A stretch of 64,000 nucleotides of DNA from Saccharopolyspora aridisoli (GTDB taxonomy: Bacteria; Actinomycetota; Actinomycetes; Mycobacteriales; Pseudonocardiaceae), in contig NZ_SMKV01000025.1 in assembly GCF_004348445.1 (NCBI RefSeq), forward strand, positions 1 through 64,000. The letters are read 5' to 3'. A model generated the notes under the pieces. That model was not told where the DNA came from, did no database searches, and was given only the letters and a program-made list of their open reading frames with translations. Position 1 is the stretch's first letter. Each line of letters begins with the position of its first letter. Shown piece by piece: positions 1-7,782 of the stretch. The translations under genes and the position numbers were made by a program.

Positions 1-46
1 GCTGTCTTGGCAAGCAAGGTGGGAGAGGCGATCGCCCGGACGCGGG
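1..46. repeat. Direct repeat copy A of a segment inside the ATP-grasp gene
   Basis: All 46 bases from the window edge match 774-819 exactly and in the same orientation; the match breaks at position 47. Sitting at the very edge, it could be the end of a longer duplication or a contig-end artefact. Confidence 0.9.
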
Positions 47-136
47 CACCGGTGGTGCTGAGGGCGGCGGCGCGGCCGTTCCGCACGCCGCCGTCACCAG
101 CACGAACGCCATCGCCGACATGAGCCCCCGAGTCAT
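1..136 (-). CDS. Putative lipoprotein, 5' end only (runs off left edge)
   Basis: Only the first ~45 codons are present. From the ATG at 136 (alternatives: ATG at 121, GTG at 145) the frame gives a short basic start, a hydrophobic run (MAFVLVTAA) and a lipobox ending VTAAC-G, then an Ala/Pro-rich linker. This is the layout of a Sec-exported lipoprotein, lipidated on the Cys and anchored outside the membrane. Function cannot be told. Beyond the linker, positions 46 to 1 are identical to part of the ATP-grasp gene (774-819) but in a different frame, so the continuation may be an assembly chimera or a partial duplication. No strong ribosome binding site is visible. Confidence 0.5.
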   Translation of the reverse strand, partial: MTRGLMSAMAFVLVTAACGTAAPPPSAPPVPASGRSPLPPCLPRQ

Positions 137-190
137 GCCGGTCACGGTAGTTATCGCCGATCGGAGTCGCCCGCCGGACGGAACTCCTGA

Positions 191-418
191 TCAGCCGCGA
201 TTCGTCCCGCCAGGGGCGTCCCCCTCGGGCTCCTGCGGGACGGCCTCGATGACCTCGTCCTTGTTGGCGTACTGGCGCGCGGGTATCGACCGGAGTGCGG
301 TGAGGGTCTCGGCGTCGGCCTCGCGATCGGTGGCGAAGTCAACGAGCTGTTCACGGTCAGCGGGGAACTCGAGTCCTTGCAGCGCCTTGTCGACGCGCAT
401 CTCGTCGCGCTTGGTCAT
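191..418 (-). CDS. DUF2795 domain protein
   Basis: A 75-residue cytoplasmic protein of the actinobacterial DUF2795 family, whose function is unknown. It has the family pattern of a short helical domain: LQGLEFPADREQLVDFA, then an acidic stretch and a PARQYANKDEVIEAV segment, with a charged Gly/Pro tail. The ATG at 418 is chosen because GGAAGG lies seven bases upstream; an in-frame ATG at 439 lacks a site. It stands alone between the lipoprotein start and the ATP-grasp gene, all on the minus strand, with about 150 bases of non-coding sequence upstream. Family assignment rests on recognising the pattern. Confidence 0.8.
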   Translation of the reverse strand: MTKRDEMRVDKALQGLEFPADREQLVDFATDREADAETLTALRSIPARQYANKDEVIEAVPQEPEGDAPGGTNRG

Positions 419-572
419 GTCCTGTCCTTCCCGCGGCATGCCATCAGTCCGGTTGAGGACTACCCACTCGACCCGCTCGTCTCACCCGCCCCCTCCGCAC
501 CGGGCGAGCGGCGGAGTTCGCCGTGCGGTCGGCGGAGCACGGGATGTTGCCCTTTGACACGACCTGCCGGGC

Positions 573-1946
573 TCAAGCCAGGTCGACGGGGTGGGGGTGG
601 AGCCCGCGCCTGGGAATGATCTCCTCGGCGGCGCTGCGGGAAGGTGGGTCCCTGCTTCCCGCGTCATCGGTGTCGATCTCGAAGTGCAGGGCCTGCACGC
701 AGCGCTCGTAGGTCTCGAGCATGTCTTGTTGGGTGCGTGCGGTGATGAAGATGTTGGCGAGCTCGTAGCTGTAGCTGTCTTGGCAAGCAAGGTGGGAGAG
801 GCGATCGCCCGGACGCGGGACGAGGGCGATGGCGACTCCGGGCAGCTGTCGTTCGAGTTGGGCGATCACGTCGGGTGGGGGGAGGCGGCGGACGACGCCG
901 TCGGAGAAGCGGCGCAGGAACCACTTGGCTGCGATGTTGTGGTCGCCCTGCCGATGGGGCATGTGCGGGTCGGCGCCGAGCGCGAGCGCGACCATGCAGT
1001 GGTGGTTCGACACGCCGTCAACAGCCTCGAAGAGCCGGGCATGGGACTGGGAGACCCTCGGGTTGATTTCCAGCAGCCTGATCGCTCCGGTGTCGGGGTC
1101 CCAGAAGTACTCGATGTTGAAGGGGCTCCTGTCCAGACCGATTTGGAAGACCACGCGCTTGGAGATCTCGGCGAGCTCGTCGATGACCTCGGCTGGAAGT
1201 CGGGACGGGTACTGGTAGCGCAAGAAGCTGGAGTTGCCGTCGTAGTGGATCGAATCGACCACCCCGTAGACGTGCACGTGTCCCTGGTGCACGTAGCCCT
1301 CGACCGTGGCTTGGAAACCGCTGGCCGCCTCTTCGGCCAGACAGGCCTGCCCACCGACGTCGGCGATCTCGGCAGGGAGGTCGACCATGGAAAGCACGTA
1401 GTCGAAGGGCTTGCCAAGCCTGCCGATGCCGTGACGGATCTTCGTGACGGCGCGCTCGAACTCGCTGAGGTCGGTGACCTTGAACGCCAGCATCGAGGAG
1501 GCCGACTTCACGGGCTTCAGCCACATCGGGAAGCCCATGCCCTCCGGCGGGTGCGGTGACCCGTGGAGATCGACTAGGCCGAAACGGGGGAAGGCGTCGG
1601 TGACCTTCTGTTGTTCCAAGCGACTCCAGTACTTGTGCTCGCACTTGACCAGCGCTTCCAATGGCGGTGAAGGAAGCCCTACGCGTCGGCACAAGATCGG
1701 TCCCATGGACGTGGTCGGGAAGTCCCAGTAGCCGACGATGGCATCGATCGACCCACCGAAGGTCTCCAGTTCTGCTTGCGCCTTGTCCAACAGGCCAGCA
1801 ACGTCGATCGGCTCCGCCTGGGTCAGCTCATCGGCCGACAGCAGAGGATGGAATCGGTGGTGAGCTGCATCCGGCAGGTGGGACAGCGTTTCGGAGTTCA
1901 ACTCGTTGAGACCGAGAACGAAGATGTTCACTACATCGGCCGACAT
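573..1946 (-). CDS. ATP-grasp domain enzyme
   Basis: A 457-residue soluble protein of the ATP-grasp ligase superfamily, which couples ATP hydrolysis to joining a carboxylate and an amine or thiol. Visible signatures: an N-terminal Rossmann-like part (about 1-110), the nucleotide-loop segment MWLKPVKSASSM (141-152), the adenine-hinge region LAEEAASGFQ (203-212), and the metal-binding LLEINPR (291-297) with its Glu and Asn. Substrate unknown. The last ~30 residues are a charged, Pro-rich tail after the fold ends. ATG at 1946 follows GGGGG. A small co-directional ORF ends nine bases upstream, so it may act on a small peptide, but this is speculative. Residues encoded by 774-819 are duplicated at the window edge. 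Confidence 0.85.
   Translation of the reverse strand: MSADVVNIFVLGLNELNSETLSHLPDAAHHRFHPLLSADELTQAEPIDVAGLLDKAQAELETFGGSIDAIVGYWDFPTTSMGPILCRRVGLPSPPLEALVKCEHKYWSRLEQQKVTDAFPRFGLVDLHGSPHPPEGMGFPMWLKPVKSASSMLAFKVTDLSEFERAVTKIRHGIGRLGKPFDYVLSMVDLPAEIADVGGQACLAEEAASGFQATVEGYVHQGHVHVYGVVDSIHYDGNSSFLRYQYPSRLPAEVIDELAEISKRVVFQIGLDRSPFNIEYFWDPDTGAIRLLEINPRVSQSHARLFEAVDGVSNHHCMVALALGADPHMPHRQGDHNIAAKWFLRRFSDGVVRRLPPPDVIAQLERQLPGVAIALVPRPGDRLSHLACQDSYSYELANIFITARTQQDMLETYERCVQALHFEIDTDDAGSRDPPSRSAAEEIIPRRGLHPHPVDLA
774..819. repeat. Direct repeat copy B, inside the ATP-grasp gene
   Basis: Exact 46-base match to positions 1-46. Here it encodes in-frame ATP-grasp sequence (RPGDRLSHLACQD region), so this copy is the natural context. 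Confidence 0.9.
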
Positions 1947-1955
1947 CGGTGCCCC

Positions 1956-2153
1956 CTACCTTTGTGAGGTAATTGGGACATACCCGGGTAGGTCGTGGTT
2001 CACTCCTGGATCTTGGAAAGGCGCCACCCGTAGAACTCCTGCGCGGCCCGGCATCGCCTTGGCGATCACCGAACTTCGTCGCGGCAGCGGCGCGGTAACC
2101 GGAGGCACCTCGGGATCGGTTGCGGTCGAGGAGGTTGACGGTGATGAGAGCAT
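1956..2153 (-). CDS. Small ORF directly upstream of the ATP-grasp gene
   Basis: A 65-codon frame on the same strand, ending nine bases before the ATP-grasp start. An AAGG lies just before its ATG. The product has a Ser/Thr/Pro-rich first half, a basic middle (PLPRRSSVIAK) and a C-terminal stretch with DPGVNHDLPGY. I do not recognise a family. Third positions are GC about 60% of the time, lower than in neighbouring genes but not random. Its placement is what would be expected of a leader or a peptide precursor for the ATP-grasp enzyme; chance is also possible. A longer overlapping frame (1828-2196) looks like noise. Confidence 0.3.
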   Translation of the reverse strand: MLSSPSTSSTATDPEVPPVTAPLPRRSSVIAKAMPGRAGVLRVAPFQDPGVNHDLPGYVPITSQR

Positions 2154-2326
2154 TCACCTTCACCGATGCCCGCGTTCCTCGCCCGACGAGCACCATCCCT
2201 ACGCATGGGCGAAGCAGCTCATCGATCGACGCTGACCGCCCTGGCGCTTCGGGCAGCAGTTGATCAACAAGAAGTCAGTGGTGTGATCGCGCCGAGAATG
2301 AGGCGCCGAACAATACCGCGCTATTG

Positions 2327-2520
2327 AGGGAAGAACATTCGAGGAACTCGGAAACGAAAGGGTTGAATCTCTCCTCGCAGAGCTCAGAGGCATCGGGACG
2401 AGCGGAAGCAGAACGCTCCAACTACAACGCGCGACGGCGACGATCGCGGTCGCGCGGGACAGGACAGCAGTAACGCTCAAGATCAGCGGGCGACCAGGCC
2501 GACGATCTCCGCAGGTCCAT
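2327..2520 (+). pseudogene. Decayed 3' fragment of a relative of the gene at 4237-5664
   Basis: From 2341 the sequence reads EELGNERV, then after diverged residues VTLKISGRPGRRS, against EELGNERV and VTLRISGRAGRRS at the end of the intact gene. There is no start, the middle is scrambled and the match begins abruptly. DNA similarity continues past the stop for a further ~110 bases (to about 2625, matching up to about 5770), so coding tail and downstream flank were copied together. Confidence 0.7.
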
Positions 2521-3112
2521 GCGGATGGACCTGTTGAGGCCAGATTCGTGGCTTGCGAGTGGAACAGACGTCTCCGCGCCCGGCCCCACAGCTGCGAGCG
2601 GAAACGCGTAGTGCGCGTGCGGAACGGTCAGTTGCACAAGGGCTGCTGCTCGGCCGCTGCGGCAATCCCGGGCGCGGGACGAGGCCCGCGGTCCACCTGG
2701 CAGCCCCGTGCTCGCACACTCGAGACAATCCGCCATCAGAGGTCCCGGATGGGCACGGTGACGAAGATGTGCCCGCTCTCCGCAAGTGACCGTGGGCGAG
2801 GCTGTGCTCGCCTTCGCTGCGTACCTGCCCACCACGCCGATCGACGCCGCCGACTCCTGCTACGCCGGCCTATGAGGCGCAGCAGGAGTTCCGCGAGTTC
2901 GTTGCGCACGGAGGTCCGCGAAAGCTGTTCGAGCGGGCCACTGCCTGGCTGCTGCGGCACAACCGCCCAAGCGAGCTGAACCGGCGGCAAGAGGGGGTGT
3001 CCCGCAAGGCACCCCGCGAGATGCTGCGAACGATCGGCCCACCAGTGCCGTAAGCCGCCGACGAGTGAACCTGCATCCGATCCATGCAGAAGCATCGCTC
3101 GAAGGCAGGTGG
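2521..3112. other. Gene-poor stretch with decayed coding-like sequence
   Basis: The first ~100 bases are the diverged copy of the flank of the 4237-5664 gene. The rest holds no credible intact gene. 2787-3053 (+) has coding-like composition in two frames: one ends at a stop near 2872, and the other reads EFREFVAHGGPRKLFERA and WLLRHNRPSE before a TAA at 3051. That pattern suggests a frameshifted relic of an unidentified gene. Confidence 0.4.
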
Positions 3113-3739
3113 TCAGATCGCGGCGGCTAGCTCGGCGACTCCCGGTCCGTCGAGGTGGTCCAATGCCACCCGCCGCCCGGAAATGGCCAGGAGCAGTGGC
3201 AGCGCGGGCCCTCTCACCTCCGGACCATCGCCGCATGACACGTCGGCGTCCGTTGCTGTCAGCCGCGCGCGGGCCACCAGTTCCTTGGCGCCGCCGAAGA
3301 AGGCTGGGGTGCGAGCCTGCAGGCGCAGCGATCTGACGACGGCCTCCTTCGGGTAGGTGCGGGTGAGCCCCAGAGGTCGGCGAATGTCCTCGCCGTGCAC
3401 GACCTGTTCGACAAGCCGGCTGTCGACGGGCCCGGGTGGGGTCGACCTCCGCGATGCCACCTGACGAAGCCGCTCCAGCGTCTCCTGCGGTGAGGCACCG
3501 CGCTCACGTTCGACACCGCGGGCGTTCTGCCGGTGGAAGTCGAACCGCGCCCGAGCGAGGTTGACCACGAAACCGAGCCGCGTCGTCCGGGCTGAGCTGA
3601 CCAGGTGGGCGGCCACGTCGTGCACGCTCCAGTCCCCGCACAGCGACGCCTCGTCCCACCGTTCGTCGTTGAGGTTCTCGAGGTCGTCGATCAGCGCCGC
3701 ACGCTCCGCGTGCACGATCGACCAGACATCATCGCCCAC
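3113..3739 (-). CDS. Maleylpyruvate isomerase / mycothiol-dependent enzyme family protein
   Basis: A 208-residue cytoplasmic protein of the TIGR03083 / MDMPI N-terminal family, DinB-like four-helix proteins of which some use mycothiol as a cofactor. Signatures: an N-terminal helix ending ERAALIDDLENL, the conserved LCGDWSVHDVAAHL (metal-binding His), and a later SRLVEQVVHGEDIRRPLGL with the family's second His. The GTG at 3739 follows AAGGAGG by five bases. The specific reaction is unknown; the family includes isomerases, S-transferases and detoxification enzymes. It stands alone between relic sequence and a low-GC region, with no obvious partner. Confidence 0.85.
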   Translation of the reverse strand: MGDDVWSIVHAERAALIDDLENLNDERWDEASLCGDWSVHDVAAHLVSSARTTRLGFVVNLARARFDFHRQNARGVERERGASPQETLERLRQVASRRSTPPGPVDSRLVEQVVHGEDIRRPLGLTRTYPKEAVVRSLRLQARTPAFFGGAKELVARARLTATDADVSCGDGPEVRGPALPLLLAISGRRVALDHLDGPGVAELAAAI

Positions 3740-4236
3740 GATCTCCTCCTTCGGTTGCAGGCGTCTCCGCCAGACTCTGACTCGCGGTAACGCGGAAACT
3801 CATCGCACGAGCTGCTCCCTCGGCTTCTGGTGCGTGCCAGCCGCCAAGTTCGAGCGGTGCAGTCCGAAGCGCCATGGCCCCCGGAAGCCGTGCACCATCG
3901 AAGGATGGGCAAGCTGCGCGGCAAAAAGCCCTAGCTCCCGCCGAAGCACGGGCCGAACTGCGGCGGATGGGCCAAGACGGTTTCTACCGTGTTCTTGCGG
4001 TCGCGCCCGAAAGGCTAAGTACCAAGTTGCGCGTTCGGTGACGCAGATCGCCCGACCTGCGTCACCCGAACTCGCATATGGATGCCATTCCCGACCCGGA
4101 CACCTCTAACCACGCCACCAGCACTACGCCATTTGGCCCGCAGCCAGAACAGTGATCATCTTTGAGTCGTGTTGTTGCCCGACATCAATCTACGTAACGT
4201 CTCCACTTGTGTGATCAACTACTGAGGGGCGACGAA
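3740..4236. other. Non-coding stretch with a relic gene end and a hairpin
   Basis: On the + strand one frame reads EARAELRRMGQDGFYRVLAVAP and continues to a TGA at 4039-4041. It has coding-like composition but no intact start, so it looks like the tail of a lost gene. The hairpin at 4037-4066 covers that stop. The last 100 bases are AT-richer and presumably carry the promoter of the following gene; no promoter hexamers stand out clearly. Confidence 0.4.
4037..4066. terminator. Inverted repeat at the end of the relic ORF
   Basis: Perfect 10-base arms (GGTGACGCAG / CTGCGTCACC) around a 10-base loop; pairing extends a few bases outward with one bulge. No U-tract, so either a factor-assisted terminator or an operator. 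Confidence 0.5.
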
Positions 4237-5664
4237 GTGGCTTTTGATCAAACGCTGAGGCAACTGGCAGAACCAGGAATTGTGAGGATTAATTCCTCAC
4301 AGTCTCTCGTCGACGAGGTAGCAACCGCGGCGCGCAAGTACAAATTAACCAAGAACCCGAGAGTCATCCCTGTAGACCTCCCCAGCCCCTTCTACACCAC
4401 TCCGGTTGAGGTATTGCGGCAAGTCGGAGTGGCGACGACGTTTTACGGGAGTTCTCCATTTGCAACAGTGGCACGCCATTGGGCCCAACTGAGATATTGC
4501 GCAACACTGACAAAGAATAGGCACGGGAACATCTCGCTATCGCCCCTGGGAAACGAAGTCGTGCATCATCACAAAGTTGCCCAATCAGAGTACTTAGGGA
4601 TCGGATTCGCCTTAGTGGTCGCCCAGGAAGCATTGCGCCTTCAACACCCCGGGTGGGAATTCAGTCCTGTGGATGCAGACTACGCACTTGCTCGCGGGAT
4701 TCCCGACGTAGGCACCGTAACGCAAGCGGCCGGCATGAAGAGCAGGCCTGACTACTTCCTTCTAGGTAGGCGGATTAACGGCGGTGGCGGACTTAAGGTC
4801 GTTGTCCTGGAGTGCAAGGGTACCCACAATCCGAGAAAAGGGGCACTGCTTGACCAACTATCGAAGGCGTGCAACCAGGTCCGATCCGTTGAGATTGAAG
4901 GCCGAACCCTGCAATCGTTGATGGTAGCCTCCCGCTTCCACCCGTCAGGAGTCACTTCCCACATCATAGACCCACCCGGCGAAATCGAGCTCTGGCCAGA
5001 CCCCGAAGACAATCTGGACGAAATACTCTCTCAAGACCTAGAAAGTGCCCCTGAGCCCTTCATAATCCGGAAACCTACTGCCGAACACGCGACAGCGGAG
5101 GCTTACGGCGAAGACCTAGAAGAACAACTAAATGTTAATACGACCGGGGAGCATGAGGACGCAGAAGACGAAGCCGAAGTAACTCAAATAGTTTCCATAC
5201 CGGAAGCGAGCAGGCGGTGGTTTTCTCGGGTTCTTGTGCGTACTCTTGCAGCTTCCGTATTGGCTTTTGCTGGAGACAGCGAGACTGCTGCAAAATACCA
5301 CGTGCCGCGGCGATACGAAGATGGAAATGGCCAGTATGGCATACCACTCGAAAACGACATAGAAATCAACGCTAGCACGAGCTTTTCGCTTCCTGGAAAC
5401 CGATCAGCTCAGGGAGCACAGTACTCCATGCCACTACCTGACGGAAGGCGGTTAGATGTCTTTCGAGGGATCGAAAAAGGAGCCTACGAGGAACTCGGAA
5501 ACGAAAGGGTCGCATCCTACTTTCGCAGAGCTCAGAGACTCTGGAGCGAGTGGAACCAGAACGGTTCAACTACAACGCGCGACGGCGATCCGATCGCGGT
5601 AGGACGGGACGGGACAGTAGTGACACTTAGAATCAGCGGGCGGGCAGGACGACGATCTCGGTAG
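4237..5664 (+). CDS. Low-GC protein with PD-(D/E)XK nuclease-like motif
   Basis: A 475-residue soluble protein without a close family I can name. A central segment carries a nuclease-like core: Glu118 in a predicted helix, Asp172 in RPDYFLLG, then Glu192-Cys-Lys194 in VVLECKG, the spacing of a PD-(D/E)XK restriction-type site. A long acidic linker (about 260-325) follows, then a second domain. GTG at 4237 is preferred because GAGGGG precedes it by eight bases; a TTG at 4207 extends the frame. Base composition is near 50% GC in places with many A/T third positions, unlike its neighbours, suggesting recent transfer. Its 3' end and flank are repeated in decayed form at 2327-2625. The motif suggests, but does not prove, DNA cleavage or defence. 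Confidence 0.7.
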   Translation: MAFDQTLRQLAEPGIVRINSSQSLVDEVATAARKYKLTKNPRVIPVDLPSPFYTTPVEVLRQVGVATTFYGSSPFATVARHWAQLRYCATLTKNRHGNISLSPLGNEVVHHHKVAQSEYLGIGFALVVAQEALRLQHPGWEFSPVDADYALARGIPDVGTVTQAAGMKSRPDYFLLGRRINGGGGLKVVVLECKGTHNPRKGALLDQLSKACNQVRSVEIEGRTLQSLMVASRFHPSGVTSHIIDPPGEIELWPDPEDNLDEILSQDLESAPEPFIIRKPTAEHATAEAYGEDLEEQLNVNTTGEHEDAEDEAEVTQIVSIPEASRRWFSRVLVRTLAASVLAFAGDSETAAKYHVPRRYEDGNGQYGIPLENDIEINASTSFSLPGNRSAQGAQYSMPLPDGRRLDVFRGIEKGAYEELGNERVASYFRRAQRLWSEWNQNGSTTTRDGDPIAVGRDGTVVTLRISGRAGRRSR

Positions 5665-5807
5665 GTCATGCGGATGAGCGGTTGAGGCCGGTCTCGTGGC
5701 TTACGAGTGAGGCAGCCGTCTCCGCACCAGGCGGCCAACAGCTGCGTACGGACACGCGGCGCACGTGCACTGACAGAGATAGACAGGCAGTTAGACAGGC
5801 AGCAAAA

Positions 5808-5843
5808 GACCAGGGCCGATGCTCGGAAGCATCGGCCCTGGTC
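5808..5843 (-). terminator. Intrinsic terminator of tRNA-Ala
   Basis: 16-base perfect stem (5808-5823 with 5828-5843) around a 4-base loop, followed on the minus strand by TTTT. It sits eight bases beyond the tRNA 3' end. Just beyond, AGACAGGCAG occurs twice (about 5781-5802). Confidence 0.9.
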
Positions 5844-5848
5844 ATCTG

Positions 5849-5923
<75 letters not shown>

Positions 5924-6085
5924 GTGTTCTGCTTTCCCGAGGTGTTCGGTTTGTTCCCGCCCCGCTCATCTCGTGTGCCAATACAGTACAACAGCCGTTC
6001 GGGGCCCTCTCCAGGGGGTCCCCATGAGACACCACATCCGCCCTGAGCTGCGGAAATGTGGTTGATCGCCTTGAATGACGACGCC

Positions 6086-6120
6086 CGTCCTCACGGAGTC
6101 GTGGCGACTCCGTGAGGACG
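6086..6120. terminator. Hairpin after the NADH dehydrogenase gene
   Basis: Perfect 16-base arms (6086-6101 and 6105-6120) with a 3-base loop, 10 bases downstream of the ndh stop on the minus strand. No T-run, as is common for actinobacterial terminators. Confidence 0.75.
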
Positions 6121-6130
6121 GTCACTTCGA

Positions 6131-7474
6131 TCACCCGGCTGCTGTTGTTCCGTGGGGTTTCGGCAGACCTCTGGTGTTGGCGGCTTTGACGAACTCCGCT
6201 CTCGGGTCGTGGAGTTCGCCCAGGGCGACGACCTGGCGGCGGAAGGGGAGCTCCAGGAGCCAGTCGCCGAGGATGCGGGCCTTGCGGGATGTCGTCGGCA
6301 TCTTCAACAGGTGGTACGCGCGGTGCAGCAGCCACGCCGGGAGCCCCTTGAGCTTGATGCCGTAGACCTCCGCCGCGCCCCGGAACAGGCCCAGGCCCGC
6401 GACCGAGCCCGCGTGCTTGTGCCGGTACTCCTGCAGCTCCTCGCCGCGCAGCTGGGCGACGATGTTGTCCGCCAGCAGCTTCGCCTGGCGGACCGCGTGC
6501 TGGGCCGAGGGGCTCGTCAGCGCCTCCGGGTCGCTGCTGGTGAGGTCCTGGACGGCGGCGCAGTCCCCTGCCGAGAACACGTTGTCAGTACCCTTGACCT
6601 GCAGCCTCGTCGTGCATTCCAAGCGCCCCTTGGAATCTCGGGGCAGGTCGCTCTCCTCGAGCATCGGGTGCGGTTTAACGCCAGCGGTCCAGACGATCGT
6701 GTCCGCGTGGAAGTCGTCTCCGTCGGACAGGATCGCGTGTCCGTCCACCAGGGAGCTCGCGGTGGTGTTGAGCTTGACCTCGATGCCCAGGACCTCCAGC
6801 TGCTGCTTGGTGTACTCGCCCATGTGCGGGCTGACCTCGGGCATGATGCGGGTCATCGCCTCCACCAGCACCCAGCGCATGTCGTGCTCGGACAGCTGCG
6901 GGTAGCTGCGGATCGCGTAGCGGGCCATGCTCTGCAGCTCCGCCAGGGCCTCGATGCCCGCGTAGCCACCGCCGATGAACAGGAACGTCAGCAGCCTTCG
7001 GCGCAACCGCTCGTCCTCGGTGCTGGCGGCTATGTCCAATCTGGACAGAACGTGGTTGCGCAGGTAGATGGCCTCGCCGATGGTCTTGAACCCGACGCCC
7101 TGCTCTCCCAAACCCGGGATCGGCAGCGCGCGCGAGATCGAGCCCGGAACCGGGACCAGGATGTCGTAGTCGAGCTTCTCGACCTTGCCGTCGCCCAACG
7201 TCGCCGTCAGGCACCGGTTGGCGTGGTCGATGTTGTTGACCTGTGCGGTCAGCACCTCGCAGCGGCGCAGCGCCTCGCGCAGCGGAACCACCACGTGACG
7301 CGGTTCCAGCGAACCGGCGGCGGCCTCCGGCAGGAAAGGCTGGTAGGTCATGTGCGGCTGGGTGTCGATGACCGTCACCCTCGCTTCATTCGCGTCCAGC
7401 TTCTTCTGCAGGCGGAGGGCCAAGGTGAGGCCCACGTGTCCGCCACCGATGATCACCACGCGTGGACTAGGCAT
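6131..7474 (-). CDS. ndh: Type II NADH dehydrogenase (NDH-2-like)
   Basis: A 447-residue flavoprotein of the NDH-2 family, which passes electrons from NADH to menaquinone at the inner face of the membrane without pumping protons. It shows the N-terminal FAD-binding VVIIGGGHVGLTLA (about 6-19), a second dinucleotide fold for NADH (LTFLFIGGGYAGIE, about 160), and the FAD-closing VFSAGDCAAV near 300. The C-terminal region has the amphipathic membrane-associating helices of the family. The ATG at 7474 follows GAGGGGAG; a start at 7498 would overlap the upstream gene more. It overlaps the DUF6158 gene by eight bases, so the two are probably co-transcribed. Other flavin disulfide-type oxidoreductases are the alternative. 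Confidence 0.9.
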   Translation of the reverse strand: MPSPRVVIIGGGHVGLTLALRLQKKLDANEARVTVIDTQPHMTYQPFLPEAAAGSLEPRHVVVPLREALRRCEVLTAQVNNIDHANRCLTATLGDGKVEKLDYDILVPVPGSISRALPIPGLGEQGVGFKTIGEAIYLRNHVLSRLDIAASTEDERLRRRLLTFLFIGGGYAGIEALAELQSMARYAIRSYPQLSEHDMRWVLVEAMTRIMPEVSPHMGEYTKQQLEVLGIEVKLNTTASSLVDGHAILSDGDDFHADTIVWTAGVKPHPMLEESDLPRDSKGRLECTTRLQVKGTDNVFSAGDCAAVQDLTSSDPEALTSPSAQHAVRQAKLLADNIVAQLRGEELQEYRHKHAGSVAGLGLFRGAAEVYGIKLKGLPAWLLHRAYHLLKMPTTSRKARILGDWLLELPFRRQVVALGELHDPRAEFVKAANTRGLPKPHGTTAAG

Positions 7475-7703
7475 GCTGCGGCTCCCCTCGTGACCCATCG
7501 CGCGTTCGACGCGGGTCGACGTCGCGCTCCGGGTAGCGGCGCAGGTACTCCTGTTCCAGCTCGAACGTGCGGGCGGTGTGCTCGCGCAGCGCGTCCGGCG
7601 AGCCGTGCAGGAACGTCTCGTTGCGCGTCTGGTGCAGGTGCCGGAGTTCCCGCAGCAACAGGTCCTCGGTCAGCTCGTGCCCCGGAATACCGGTGGTGTT
7701 CAT
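7467..7703 (-). CDS. DUF6158 family small protein
   Basis: A 78-residue cytoplasmic protein of an actinobacterial family of unknown function. It reads ELTEDLLLRELRHLHQTRNE, then FLHGSPDALREHTART and LEQEYLRRYPER: three short amphipathic helices with a conserved HGSPDAL turn. The ATG at 7703 follows GGAGG at a good distance; an upstream in-frame ATG at 7715 lacks a site. Its end overlaps the start of ndh by eight bases, which suggests translational coupling and a joint role, though none is known. Confidence 0.8.
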   Translation of the reverse strand: MNTTGIPGHELTEDLLLRELRHLHQTRNETFLHGSPDALREHTARTFELEQEYLRRYPERDVDPRRTRDGSRGEPQHA

Positions 7704-7782
7704 GTCGTCCTCCATCGGGCAGCGGCAACCGCAACGCCAGCGGCGTCACACCTGAGTACCCGGAGCGGGGGCGATCAACACC

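Noticed and set aside
1828..2196. Longer minus-strand frame overlapping the small ORF upstream of ATP-grasp
   Set aside because: Runs into the ATP-grasp start out of frame and has an Arg-rich, non-conserved product.
2548..2979. A 143-codon + strand frame in the gene-poor stretch
   Set aside because: Begins in the decayed flank repeat and reads as Arg-rich noise.
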